From contig JBBIVA010000126.1 in NCBI GenBank assembly GCA_037439945.1, positions 1 to 11,153 of the forward strand: a stretch of 11,153 nucleotides of DNA, read 5' to 3'. The notes under the pieces are model-generated. The model made no database searches, was not told the DNA's origin, and was given only the letters and a program-made list of their open reading frames with translations. Positions 1 through 8,975 of the stretch are shown piece by piece. A program made the position numbers and the translations under genes. This stretch comes from CALEUX01 sp037439945. Its GTDB lineage: Bacteria; Bacteroidota; Bacteroidia; Bacteroidales; Marinilabiliaceae. Position 1 is the stretch's first letter. Each line of letters begins with the position of its first letter.

Positions 1-23
1 TTATCTTAAGTCGATAATACCGG

Positions 24-899
24 TTAGGTTTTAACTTCAGGCAAAAAAGCATTTGATTTAAAGAAACTTGAAATTTCCACTGAAAATGATCTTGAAACAG
101 GAATTAATGTTGCTCCCGAATCATCCATTAATAAATTAAAAGTCCCTTTGTCACGCTTCATTAATTTAACACGTCTTATATTGACCATAAACGACCTGTG
201 GCAACGTACCAGGGAAAAACCCTCAAGCTGTTTTTCAAGCCTTTTAAGTGTGTTTCGTAAAAGGTATGATTTGATTTTTTCGCCTGCCTGATAGTTAATT
301 TCCACATAATTATCACTGGCTTCCAGATAAATTAAATCATCAGCTTTTAACGTTATACGTAGAATTCCATTTTCGTCGCTAAAGGGAATAAAGTATGGTT
401 TTCGGCCTATTTGGTTTATTAATTCATCCAGGTTTAATTTCTTCTCCTGCCAGGCAAAAAACAACAGGCTAATTAAATAAGGTATTAGAAGAATTAAAGA
501 AGTGTTTTGGACTGCCATGTATAACAATGCTCCAAAATGGCGAACATTTCCTAATACAATTCTTTCAAGTATAGCATATAATGCCCCCATTAATACCACT
601 TCACATGCAATCATTATTATATAATAACTTAGCGATATTGGTCTATATTTCTTCACCAGGAACATTACCAGCCGGCTTAGTATAATCACAAACATTCCTG
701 CAAAAACAAGCAATCCGGAAACTACCAAAAAAAGCCACCACTTCACATCATACCATTCATATGCCCCAAAAGGTTTATAAATATTAATAAAAATATAGGC
801 TGCAAGAGTGGTAAATAGAACCTGAATCACAGTATTGCGGCGATTAATAAAATATGCAGGTATGGTTCTCTTTACTTTACCCATTACAGGAATTTCCAT
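24..899 (-). CDS. Membrane-anchored LytTR-type DNA-binding regulator
   Basis: This 291-residue protein is probably a membrane-bound transcription regulator. The N-terminal half holds four predicted transmembrane helices, at about residues 23-43, 54-80, 90-112 and 121-149. A short linker follows, then a LytTR domain at about 170-285. LytTR hallmarks seen are DLIYLEASDNYVEI (188-201), the LRNTLKRLE helix (214-222), FSLVRCHRSFMVNIRRV (228-244) and IPVSRSF (266-272). There is no receiver domain, so it is not a classical response regulator; in Bacteroidota such proteins combine a membrane module with LytTR. Its signal and targets are unknown, and no histidine kinase lies nearby. The ATG at 899 gives the full ORF; an ATG five codons in (position 884) is an alternative that leaves the domains intact. 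The gene stands alone, 962 bp from its upstream neighbour on the same strand. The LytTR call is confident; the role is inferred. Confidence 0.93.
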   Translation of the reverse strand: MEIPVMGKVKRTIPAYFINRRNTVIQVLFTTLAAYIFINIYKPFGAYEWYDVKWWLFLVVSGLLVFAGMFVIILSRLVMFLVKKYRPISLSYYIIMIACEVVLMGALYAILERIVLGNVRHFGALLYMAVQNTSLILLIPYLISLLFFAWQEKKLNLDELINQIGRKPYFIPFSDENGILRITLKADDLIYLEASDNYVEINYQAGEKIKSYLLRNTLKRLEKQLEGFSLVRCHRSFMVNIRRVKLMKRDKGTFNLLMDDSGATLIPVSRSFSVEISSFFKSNAFLPEVKT

Positions 900-1189
900 A
901 TTTTAGATTTACAAAAATAACCAAAGAAACTCTCCAATTTTAATAAATATACTAAAAGCAATAAAATAGTAGTTTACAATTTTTCAATAACCTAATAAAA
1001 TTTGCCTTAGTTTATTGAGCAGATGGCAATATAATTATTCAGCAATTCAGAAAAGCAAATACTACCCAGTTTCTGGGAAAATATAAAACCGTTTATTAAT
1101 TGTTAAAACTATCAATCACTACCATACCCGGCCATTCCCCTATTTATTAAACAGTTAATATTCTTAATTTAACATTGCCATATTAAACC

Positions 1190-1209
1190 ATTATTGTTTT
1201 AACAATAAT
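1190..1209. repeat. Perfect 9-bp inverted repeat with 2-nt spacer
   Basis: ATTATTGTT and AACAATAAT are exact reverse complements separated by TT. It lies about 290 bp upstream of the LytTR start on the minus strand. It could be a dyad operator or a weak AT hairpin. The symmetry is seen directly; any function is inference. Confidence 0.6.
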
Positions 1210-1356
1210 ATTCAATTTTAATTTTTTGTACTAAAAAAATTTGTTATGCACATTTTTCTATTAATCCGATAAGGAAAAACCGCAAATGCCAAATATGGGA
1301 TAAATTAATTAATAATGCAGATTAACATTTATAAATTTATTATCATTTCAAATATC

Positions 1357-1384
1357 AACCAAAGGCCAATGTGTTAACCAAAGG
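1357..1384. repeat. Spaced direct repeat AACCAAAGG x2
   Basis: AACCAAAGG occurs at 1357-1365 and again at 1376-1384, so the starts are 19 bp apart and 10 bp lie between the copies. Extended copies read TCAACCAAAGG and TTAACCAAAGG, with one mismatch. Paired 9-bp direct repeats about two helical turns apart are the general style of LytTR-domain binding sites, though those usually have 12-13 bp between copies. A link to the adjacent LytTR protein is therefore only a suggestion. Confidence 0.5.
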
Positions 1385-1820
1385 TTTATTTCTGTATTTT
1401 GAAGAACAAAAAATAATGATGCATCAAAATTGATGTTTTGTAAACAAGTTACCTAATTAAGCGCGGTGGATAATTATCCCTGTTCATTAATTGGATGGTT
1501 AAAAACAGGTTATATCAGGAAACTACCTGTCGTAAAGATATTTTCCAAATTGGAACCCTTTTTAATGATTAGGATAAAATAAAATAATTGGCTTGGAATT
1601 ATAGCCATAATGGCTGGTTATACTAACAATAAATACAAGGCACAAATCAAAACTGATGAAAATGGTTTTAAATACAAGGAGGTAACAAATAATCCATTTA
1701 GGCCCTAATGTACACCTTTAAATACGGACTTACAGTTTATTTTACACTAAATATACACAGGCAAGGATTATGTATTTAGTAGGCTTAAAAGCCGAACCTT
1801 TCAATGAAAATATGATTGTA

Positions 1821-1855
1821 ACCGGCTTAGTGAATTACCTACCCCTAAAACCGGT
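1821..1855 (-). terminator. Candidate stem-loop just past the protease stop
   Basis: On the minus strand the transcript would leave the TAA stop and within about 6 nt enter ACCGGUUUUAG ... CUAAGCCGGU. These arms pair over about 10 bp with one G-U pair and one bulged U, around a loop of about 14 nt. The position fits a terminator or a 3'-end stabilising hairpin. The sequence after the stem is only moderately U-rich, so it is not a textbook intrinsic terminator. Confidence 0.4.
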
Positions 1856-1861
1856 CTGATT

Positions 1862-4800
1862 TTAATAAGTTTTTACCAATTTCTTTCGCCACATATCTCC
1901 CTTTTGTTTTAACACAACAAAATATATTCCGTGCTTAACATCATTAATATTCAATTTCAGGTCGGTCCCACCATAAAACCTTGATGAAATGACCAATCTT
2001 CCTGCCATATCAAATAATTGTAATTCAACTTCTCCGGGTAAAACGCCTTGAATTACAACTTCGTTACGGGCAGGATTTGGAAACATAACTATTTCAGATC
2101 CATTTAAAATATTTTCCTTTACAGAAGTGGGGGTTAGGAAAATAATCAAATCTCTGTCTAATCCGTTAATACTCAAAGTTCCGGAATAGCCATCGTAATT
2201 CTCTCTTATAATTGAAAAGGGTAGGTTGTCACCTGGTGATAATCCATGAAAACTTGCAATCCCTTCAGAATTTGTTGTTTCTGATGTGCCATTAAAACTT
2301 ATAATTGCCCCTTCAACTGGTAGCAGTTGAGGGTTCTTAACTTTAAAAATTACAGAATAACAGGCTGCTGCTGTGTAATTAACCCAATCGGATGAAACAC
2401 TTTCCATTATATAATTGGTTTTTACACTAAATATATTACCGTTGCATTCAGGTACGGTGGTAACAATACTGGTTTGCCCAAATCCGATATTTGTACTTAC
2501 AACATTTCCATTTAACAATATTGTATAGGCAATTGATCCAATATTTGATGCCATTTCCACAGATGACTCGTTTTGCGAATCTGTTGGTTTAGAATAATCC
2601 TGATTAAATGGGGCTTCAATTTTGGTAATAATTGATTCATTATTTTTTCCAGGCACTTGATAATTTGGTGCACTTGATAAGTTTTTACCAACTTTTATAT
2701 TATCAATTAAAAGAAGCAAAGCATCATTTGAAACACATTGGATTGCAAATTTAACTTTCTTGCCAACATAATTCTGAAGACCATAGGTGTATGCAGTCCA
2801 TTCGACAGGAACTTCTTTTACCCCGCCTGAAATATTAGTATAGGCTTGTGGTGTTGGCTCCTGAATTGATATAAGAACATTAATCCTCTCCAATCCATAT
2901 TGATTTGTAAATGACCTGGCCATAAACGAAATATTATCACCTTGTTGTACTTTAAAAGTTGGTGAAATAATCCAGTCGTTATTGGCTCCGCCATTTGCCG
3001 CAAAACAACCAATTACCTGGGGGCCTGAATAAGCCATACTGCCCTTGTCTTTTTGCATCAGATACTTTGAATGGGTATCAAGTACTATAAAAGATCCTGT
3101 ATAACCTTTATTGGGGAAATCATAACCCTCAATGTACCATGTTGGCTTCTTGTCCAAATCATAAAATATCCATCCGGGAATTGTCAAAGCAAATGGCGCA
3201 TAATTCTCAAAACCTTCATCAATAACAGGGTTCCAGCTAAGTGTTATTTTTTTATTATCCTTAATATGGCTAATATTATTAGGAACAATAGGTTCTAATG
3301 TTTTTAATACAATTTTAATATTTTGATTTTGGTGGAGACTAACCTTTTTCCAATTTGTTTCCATTCCCTGATAGGTTGAAACAAGCGAGACAAATTCTTC
3401 CCTGTGGGTAACCTGCCATTGAACCAAACCATTTTCATCCGTTTCCTTAACATTACCATCAAGATTAACTCTTGCATTTACCACAGGTAATCCTCCATTT
3501 AAAACCTCTACTGATATTGTGTGAAGTATTTTTTTTGTTGAAAATGAAAAAAACTGTGGCTCAAGTTGGTAACATTGTCCATTTTTTAATCCAAAGAATG
3601 CAAAATAATAATCAGATGAATGGTCTAAGCCACTTAAAGTAACTGAAGAGCCTGTTCCTGAATAAACTACATAAGAATTATTACCAATTAAATCTCCATT
3701 CCCAAAAACTGAACTAAAATTATAATTAGTTCCATTAACTGGTAGGTCTAAAACCTTCCCATTTTTTCTTCCAATTATTAAAACACCATCTCCGTGTCCA
3801 AGGGTCCAGTTAAGAGTCATTACAGAAAGGTCCACCCCTGAATTTTCAACCGACAAAACTGAATTTTTATGACTAAAACAATCGTTATATTCTTTAACAA
3901 AAATGTTATCAATGCCAATTCCATATCCCCAATTTGCATAACCTTCAAACGCTATTTTAACAGGTTCGCTATAAGGTAAACTTATTCTACGCTTAATCCA
4001 TTCCTGTTCGTCAAGGGCATATTTTGCGATTTCTTCCCAAACTAAACTACTTTCTTTCTTAATTAATACTCTCAAACTATCCTGATCACTATTCCATTGT
4101 GCCTGAACATGATGAAATTCCACAACATAATTCTTTGATTCCATTAAATTTAGTACAGGGGATATTAACCTTGTTACAGGTTTATTGAATGTGCCACTAT
4201 AAAATGATGCAAAGTTAACATTTTCAAACGCTTTGGCAGGAACTTTATTTGTCCCTTGCGTTGAAACTTTCCATTTATTTTCTCCGGCTATACTAATTTG
4301 TTTCCAGTTGGCCAACCCTTGTTCAAACCCCTCAAACCATGGAAACAAATCAACAGGCAGTGGAGTAGTTGTACCTGACGCTTTTAATGGTGAAGTCCAC
4401 ACTCCATCTTTATAACTCCATACACTATAAAAATATTGGGTTGCAGGCGCTAATCCACTATGTAAAAACTCCAAAACATCAGCCCCATAATATAATACAT
4501 GTCCACCTCCGTCAATAATTTCATTTGATGTATAGGTTTTTCCATTTTGGGGCGTACCAAAAATGCCATTGGTGCTCCAGGCAAGCAATACAGGGAAACC
4601 TTGACTACCCGGGGCCCATTGAATTTGCATGGATGAGTGGTTAATTTCATTCACTTTTAATGCGATAGGGCTTCCATTTTGTAAAGCCATGAAATCAAAA
4701 TAAATTACACCATCAACCTCAGTAATGGCAGTCAGGCTTCTGTTAAATCCTTCCCCGCTCCATGTTTTCATGGCCGGGGTACTTAAATCAGTTAATTGAT

Positions 4801-6235
4801 TAATATTTTGTGATCCTGGAAATGGACAGGAAGGTGAATTTATTATTCCTCCAGCAGCAATAGGATAAAGCCCCTGATGGGCCCCAATATTTATTTCATT
4901 GCTACCTGTTCTTGAATTTATCCAAACACCATCTACATGATAAACAATTAATCCCTTTCCGGGTAATCCCATATCAAATCCAGTTCTTTGCCTGTTTTCA
5001 AGCAATAGGTATTCATTTAACACAGGACTATTAATCCTATAAATTTTACCTGTAGAAATAACCGGATCCAATGAAATTGTACCCGGTTGGGTTATTTCTG
5101 TAGAAGTAGTCCATTTATAAAGAATTTTTGTAAATGCAGTATGGTGGGCGGGGCTTGAACCGGATGGAGCTCCATTGTAAGATCCGGAAGCCATTAAATC
5201 CCATCTGCCGGTTCCATCATATTTTCCATCTATATCACTGTTTGTATCATAAAAATCAGGGGCTCCCAGGTTATGTCCAAATTCGTGGCACATTACGCCT
5301 ATTGTATTCATTGCTCCCGAGGCATTCCGTGTTTCTGGCTGTGTAGTATAGTGATTTACTATTACACCATTAAAAGTTCGGGCAGCCTGGTTATAGCCAG
5401 CAGCAGACAGGGTCCATGAATGGGACCATATATCTTTTTCATTTCCTGTAACCTCCTGTCCCGGACCTTGATGAATTATGGCTATACCCTCTACTATACC
5501 ATCACCATCATTATCAAAGTTAGAAAAATCAACTCCCTGTTCACTTGCAGTTTTTATTGAAGTATAGGCAAATTCCCCCCAGGCAGCTCTTGGCCCATAG
5601 TAATCATGGGGTTTAGGCAGTGTAACCCATTCGGTTACTACAGATGTTATTTCGAGCTGACCGCGTGAATTTTCAAGATAAAAATCTTTAAAACTTCCGG
5701 TACCATTGTAACCTGATTCATTCATGTACCTGTTAAAATCAGCCCTGGTGTATGAAGGGTTTGTATCGCTAAAGTTTGCTAAAATTACCAATAGTTTACG
5801 TTTTCCTTTTGTGGGGAAAAACGTTGAAACAGTTCCGCTTTTAAGCATTCCATTACGTCTTTCATCCCTTATTTTACGAATGGTTTCACCATTTATTCCC
5901 GGCCCCTTTGAAATAGTCTTTAAAAAATTCTGTTCAACTGCCCTGCGATTTTCAATTTCGGACACTTTAACCCCGGATGGTACTATGGCACCTGACTTAA
6001 GTACTATTGCATATTCAAATATATTCTGCTGGTTTGATATTATCCTGTACCCATCTGTTGTAGCAACCCAGTTATACCACTCATCTCCATGTAACTGAAT
6101 TGTGAGCCTTGAACCATCGGGTTGGGTTATTACCTGTGGCTCTGGATAGGCTCCAACCCCCACTACATACCCCAAATTTATACTCATGGCCAAAATAGTA
6201 GTAACCAACCTGATAAAAATAATTTTTCTATACAT
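1862..6235 (-). CDS. Secreted M6-family metalloprotease with T9SS sorting domain
   Basis: This 1457-residue protein is a large exported zinc protease. Numbering is from the ATG at 6235; a TTG two codons upstream (6241) is possible but less likely. In order it has a signal peptide (about 1-29, ending VGVGA) and a propeptide beginning YPEPQVITQPDG. The M6 catalytic domain (about 145-515) carries an acidic DNDGDG loop (241-246), which may bind calcium, and HEFGHNLGAPD (317-327). In that motif His317, His321 and Asp327 are the expected zinc ligands and Glu318 the catalytic base. A fibronectin-III-like module (about 520-625) and a choice-of-anchor-J/MAM-like jelly roll (630-785) follow. Next come a second Fn3-like module, a carboxypeptidase-regulatory-like module (about 902-978), a second jelly roll (about 1006-1184) that seems to interrupt an Fn3 fold, and another regulatory-like module (1292-1369). 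The last 87 residues are a T9SS type A sorting domain, with FPNPARNE, LFDMAGRLV and GIYFVV...KKLVK. The protein is likely delivered to the cell surface or medium. Its substrate is unknown. No Shine-Dalgarno sequence is visible. Confidence 0.93.
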   Translation of the reverse strand: MYRKIIFIRLVTTILAMSINLGYVVGVGAYPEPQVITQPDGSRLTIQLHGDEWYNWVATTDGYRIISNQQNIFEYAIVLKSGAIVPSGVKVSEIENRRAVEQNFLKTISKGPGINGETIRKIRDERRNGMLKSGTVSTFFPTKGKRKLLVILANFSDTNPSYTRADFNRYMNESGYNGTGSFKDFYLENSRGQLEITSVVTEWVTLPKPHDYYGPRAAWGEFAYTSIKTASEQGVDFSNFDNDGDGIVEGIAIIHQGPGQEVTGNEKDIWSHSWTLSAAGYNQAARTFNGVIVNHYTTQPETRNASGAMNTIGVMCHEFGHNLGAPDFYDTNSDIDGKYDGTGRWDLMASGSYNGAPSGSSPAHHTAFTKILYKWTTSTEITQPGTISLDPVISTGKIYRINSPVLNEYLLLENRQRTGFDMGLPGKGLIVYHVDGVWINSRTGSNEINIGAHQGLYPIAAGGIINSPSCPFPGSQNINQLTDLSTPAMKTWSGEGFNRSLTAITEVDGVIYFDFMALQNGSPIALKVNEINHSSMQIQWAPGSQGFPVLLAWSTNGIFGTPQNGKTYTSNEIIDGGGHVLYYGADVLEFLHSGLAPATQYFYSVWSYKDGVWTSPLKASGTTTPLPVDLFPWFEGFEQGLANWKQISIAGENKWKVSTQGTNKVPAKAFENVNFASFYSGTFNKPVTRLISPVLNLMESKNYVVEFHHVQAQWNSDQDSLRVLIKKESSLVWEEIAKYALDEQEWIKRRISLPYSEPVKIAFEGYANWGYGIGIDNIFVKEYNDCFSHKNSVLSVENSGVDLSVMTLNWTLGHGDGVLIIGRKNGKVLDLPVNGTNYNFSSVFGNGDLIGNNSYVVYSGTGSSVTLSGLDHSSDYYFAFFGLKNGQCYQLEPQFFSFSTKKILHTISVEVLNGGLPVVNARVNLDGNVKETDENGLVQWQVTHREEFVSLVSTYQGMETNWKKVSLHQNQNIKIVLKTLEPIVPNNISHIKDNKKITLSWNPVIDEGFENYAPFALTIPGWIFYDLDKKPTWYIEGYDFPNKGYTGSFIVLDTHSKYLMQKDKGSMAYSGPQVIGCFAANGGANNDWIISPTFKVQQGDNISFMARSFTNQYGLERINVLISIQEPTPQAYTNISGGVKEVPVEWTAYTYGLQNYVGKKVKFAIQCVSNDALLLLIDNIKVGKNLSSAPNYQVPGKNNESIITKIEAPFNQDYSKPTDSQNESSVEMASNIGSIAYTILLNGNVVSTNIGFGQTSIVTTVPECNGNIFSVKTNYIMESVSSDWVNYTAAACYSVIFKVKNPQLLPVEGAIISFNGTSETTNSEGIASFHGLSPGDNLPFSIIRENYDGYSGTLSINGLDRDLIIFLTPTSVKENILNGSEIVMFPNPARNEVVIQGVLPGEVELQLFDMAGRLVISSRFYGGTDLKLNINDVKHGIYFVVLKQKGDMWRKKLVKTY

Positions 6236-6384
6236 AATCAATAAAATAATTTAATTGGAAACTGCCTATTTAAACCTGCCTCAAACGTTAAACGAAATAA
6301 AAAGGCATATGTTTGTTTGTTATACACTTAATATTATAAATTAAATTCAAAAAAAAATCATAAATCCCATAAAACTATAACGTT

Positions 6385-8889
6385 TTAATCCAAATCAACA
6401 ACTGTAATACCTGTACCCCCTAATTGAATATGCTCATCTGCCATATTTGAAATAAAAGGCAAGGTACTTAAAAACTCCCTGATCATTTTCCTTAAAATGC
6501 CATTGCCTTTACCATGCAAAATCCTCACACGTTTCTCACCGCATAAAACCGCTTCGTCAATGTGGACCATAACTTTATCAATGGCCTCATCTGTTCTAAA
6601 ACCACGAATATCAATATCGGGTTTAAAATTGAGTTTTTTTTCTCTGATACGTTCCGCAAGACCTGATGCCACAGAATTTAGTTGGCGAACTTCCCTTTTA
6701 CATTCGTTACGGCTTATTTTCTTCAATCTGTTAATTTTCACTTTAGTAACTATATTCCCAAAGGCAACTAAAGCTTCTCTCCCCTTAATTTCCATAACCT
6801 CTCCGGGTATAGGTTGTCCTTCCAGCAATACCATATCGCCTTGGATAATTTCCGCTAAAGAATCCTTCTTTACAGCTAATTTCTCTTCAGGTTCAGGTTC
6901 TTTAATTTTTTTTGAACCTTTTTCCTTTCTTTTTTCCTTTCGTTCCTTAATTCTTTGCATTTTAGAAGCAAGCTTTTCATATATTTCACTATTAACCAAC
7001 TTCTCCGAACTAATTTCATCTCGTAAATTGCTTAAATTTTTACGGGCTAAATTTGTTTTTTCTTTTTCAGCCTGGGTTTCTTTTATAGTTCTTATAGTGT
7101 TTTCTATTTCCCTGTTGCTTCGGGACAGAAGGTTTGCTGCTTCTTCTTTTGCTTTTTGAAGTATATCTTTACGCTCTCTTGTAATTTGCTCAAGTTGCCC
7201 TTCATATTTTTCTGTTACATCAATAAGCCTTCTTTCGCGCTCCTTTATTGAGTTGCGTTTGTTTTCCCAATAACGTTTGTCCCGAATAATTTCTCTTAAA
7301 TGTTTATCAAAATTGATATGCCCCTCACCCAGTTTTTCCTTTGCGTTTATTAAAATTTCTTCAGGAAGCCCAATTTTACGGGCTATTTCAAAAGCAAAGG
7401 AACTCCCCGGCTGTCCTATTTCGAGTTTAAAAAGGGGCTGAATATTGTGAGTATCGAATAACATTGCCCCATTAACTATACCTTTGCTTTCAGATGCAAA
7501 ATGTTTCAGATTTGTATAATGGGTTGTTATAACTCCAAAAACTCCCTGTTTGTTTAACTGCGCCAAAACTGATTCAGCAATAGCCCCACCTAACATTGGT
7601 TCAGTGCCGGTTCCAAATTCATCAATTAATAAAAGTGATTTGGTATCACAGTATTTTAAAAAAGTTTTCATGTTAAGCAGGTGAGAACTATAAGTACTTA
7701 AATCGTTCTCTATAGATTGTTCATCTCCCAGATCAAGTAAAATGTGATTAAAGAAACCCATTTTTGACCCTTCTTTTACAGGTACCAAAAGTCCACACTG
7801 CCACATATACTGCAATAATCCAACAGTTTGGAGGCAAACTGATTTTCCACCGGCATTCGGGCCTGAAATCAATATAATACGTTGATCAGGTGAAAACTCA
7901 ATATTTAAAGGTTCAACAGGCTTTCCAAGGGCAAGGTTTTGAAGATATAACAATGGATGCCTTGCATCAATCCACCTCATATTTGTTGTATTTCCAAATT
8001 CAGGTAAGATTGCATTTATTTTTCGTGCAAACCTTGCCTTTGCCCTAACAAAGTCTATTGTACCTAAAAATTCATATGAGTAAAGGATATCTTCAAGATA
8101 GGGCCTTATAAAGGTTGATATTTCAATCAGAATTTTAACAATCTCCCGGCGCTCAGTGTAGTTTAATTCACGGATTTCATTGTTAAGCTCAACAATGGCG
8201 GCGGGTTCAATATATGTAGTTTTTCCGGTGGCAGATTCATCATGAATTATGCCCGGTAATTTACGTTTAAACGAAGAAATAACCGGGATTACTGCCCTGC
8301 CATCTCTTATACTAATACCAACATCGGCATCAATTAACCCTTCCTGACGTGCCTGTTTTAGTAACCCAAGCATACGCTTTGATACTGCTTGTTGCTTTTC
8401 AACTATTTCTTTTCTTATACGGAAAAGCTCAGGAGATGCATTATCCTTTATCAACCCTTGCTTATTTAATATTTTATCAATTCTGTCGGTAACAGCAGGG
8501 TAAACCTTTACCTGTGAAGCCAAACCGTGTAGCCTTGGATAGGCATCAACATCTTTTGAATTAATTAACCTTATAATATCCTTAATGGTACCCAAGGACC
8601 TGTATAAATCAAACAATTCATGTTCATCAAGAAACAATCCTTCAACCCTGATTTTTTTCAGTGGGGTTCTTGAATCAAAAACGTAAGAAACCGGAACTTC
8701 ATCCCCTTCCAGTTCAAGCCGAAGCATTTCACCGGTTTGTTGAAGCCAGATTTTAACATCATCAAACCTTTCTGAATATGAGATTTCGTAAACTCTTTCC
8801 TTACCCAAACCACTTAAGCAAAATTCCGCAATAAATTCACGTATTTTCTCAAATTTCAGTTTACTTTCAAATGCCTCCGGATATATCAC
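6385..8889 (-). CDS. mutS2: MutS2 family ATPase/endonuclease with Smr domain
   Basis: This is a complete 834-residue MutS2, slightly longer than many members. MutS2 proteins bind branched DNA to limit recombination and/or act on collided ribosomes; which applies here cannot be told from sequence. An N-terminal core and lever region (about 1-320) precedes the MutS-type ATPase. That domain shows Walker A GPNAGGKS (343-350), the STYSSHL signature (398-404), Walker B LLLIDEFGTG (419-428) and the TTHY switch (455-458). A highly charged coiled coil (about 515-670) follows, ending in a Lys/Glu-rich linker (KERKEKRKEKGSKKIKEPEP). Then come a KOW-like segment (about 683-725) and a C-terminal Smr nuclease domain with DIDIRG (758-763) and HGKGNGILR (792-800). 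The start is GTG: an in-frame TGA lies 21 nt upstream, and MIYPEAFESK matches the usual MutS2 N-terminus. The gene is divergent from the plus-strand gene across a spacer of about 450 bp. Confidence 0.96.
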   Translation of the reverse strand: MIYPEAFESKLKFEKIREFIAEFCLSGLGKERVYEISYSERFDDVKIWLQQTGEMLRLELEGDEVPVSYVFDSRTPLKKIRVEGLFLDEHELFDLYRSLGTIKDIIRLINSKDVDAYPRLHGLASQVKVYPAVTDRIDKILNKQGLIKDNASPELFRIRKEIVEKQQAVSKRMLGLLKQARQEGLIDADVGISIRDGRAVIPVISSFKRKLPGIIHDESATGKTTYIEPAAIVELNNEIRELNYTERREIVKILIEISTFIRPYLEDILYSYEFLGTIDFVRAKARFARKINAILPEFGNTTNMRWIDARHPLLYLQNLALGKPVEPLNIEFSPDQRIILISGPNAGGKSVCLQTVGLLQYMWQCGLLVPVKEGSKMGFFNHILLDLGDEQSIENDLSTYSSHLLNMKTFLKYCDTKSLLLIDEFGTGTEPMLGGAIAESVLAQLNKQGVFGVITTHYTNLKHFASESKGIVNGAMLFDTHNIQPLFKLEIGQPGSSFAFEIARKIGLPEEILINAKEKLGEGHINFDKHLREIIRDKRYWENKRNSIKERERRLIDVTEKYEGQLEQITRERKDILQKAKEEAANLLSRSNREIENTIRTIKETQAEKEKTNLARKNLSNLRDEISSEKLVNSEIYEKLASKMQRIKERKEKRKEKGSKKIKEPEPEEKLAVKKDSLAEIIQGDMVLLEGQPIPGEVMEIKGREALVAFGNIVTKVKINRLKKISRNECKREVRQLNSVASGLAERIREKKLNFKPDIDIRGFRTDEAIDKVMVHIDEAVLCGEKRVRILHGKGNGILRKMIREFLSTLPFISNMADEHIQLGGTGITVVDLD

Positions 8890-8967
8890 TTTTAAATATT
8901 TTATAATTCATTTTGCCATTGCTATTAAAAAACTTTGAACAGACGTAGCAGGCATCAATTTTTATTG

Positions 8968-8975
8968 CAAATGTA
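8968..8975 (-). promoter_or_regulatory. Candidate -7 box for mutS2
   Basis: The minus strand reads TACATTTG, an exact match to the Bacteroidota -7 consensus TAnnTTTG, about 79 bp upstream of the GTG start. I find no good TTTG -33 element at the expected 19-21 bp spacing, so this rests on one short motif in AT-rich DNA. Confidence 0.35.

Larger units (their letters stand above)
900..1861. other. Long AT-rich intergenic region without a convincing gene
   Basis: These 962 bases separate the protease stop from the LytTR start, both on the minus strand. Both strands are rich in stop codons, and the open stretches I checked are only about 20-40 codons. No tRNA-like cloverleaf or rRNA is apparent. 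It holds several short dyads: a CCCAG-TTT-CTGGG hairpin (1065-1077), a 20-bp inverted repeat (1190-1209), the perfect palindrome GGATAATTATCC (1468-1479), AGCCAT-A-ATGGCT (1603-1615) and GGCTT-AA-AAGCC (1782-1793). It also holds a spaced direct repeat AACCAAAGG (1357-1384). A CAAAAATA at 912-919 reads TATTTTTG on the minus strand and fits TAnnTTTG, but it is only 12 bp from the LytTR start and lacks a -33 partner. The region may hold promoter and operator sites for the LytTR gene or an unrecognised small RNA; neither is shown. Confidence 0.6.

Noticed and set aside
912..919. TATTTTTG (minus strand) as promoter of the LytTR gene
   Set aside because: It would leave a leader of only a few bases and has no matching -33 element; such motifs are frequent by chance in AT-rich spacers.
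1610..1708. Small plus-strand ORF of 32 codons (MAGYTNNKYKAQ...), followed by a 23-codon ORF from 1709
   Set aside because: Too short, no recognisable family, no ribosome-binding site placed for either start; an AAGGAGG at 1676-1682 is about 27 nt from the second ATG and inside the first ORF. Most likely chance.
5724..6098. 124-codon open frame on the plus strand
   Set aside because: Antisense shadow of the protease propeptide and early catalytic domain; no domain of its own.
6276..6312. TGCCT...AGGCA inverted repeat between mutS2 and the protease, as a mutS2 terminator or protease operator
   Set aside because: Only 5-bp arms around a loop of more than 20 nt, and no U tract in a suitable place.
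6497..7159. 220-codon open frame on the plus strand
   Set aside because: It lies wholly inside mutS2 in antisense. The peptide is rich in Ser/Leu/Phe, as expected from reading the Lys/Glu-rich coiled coil backwards.
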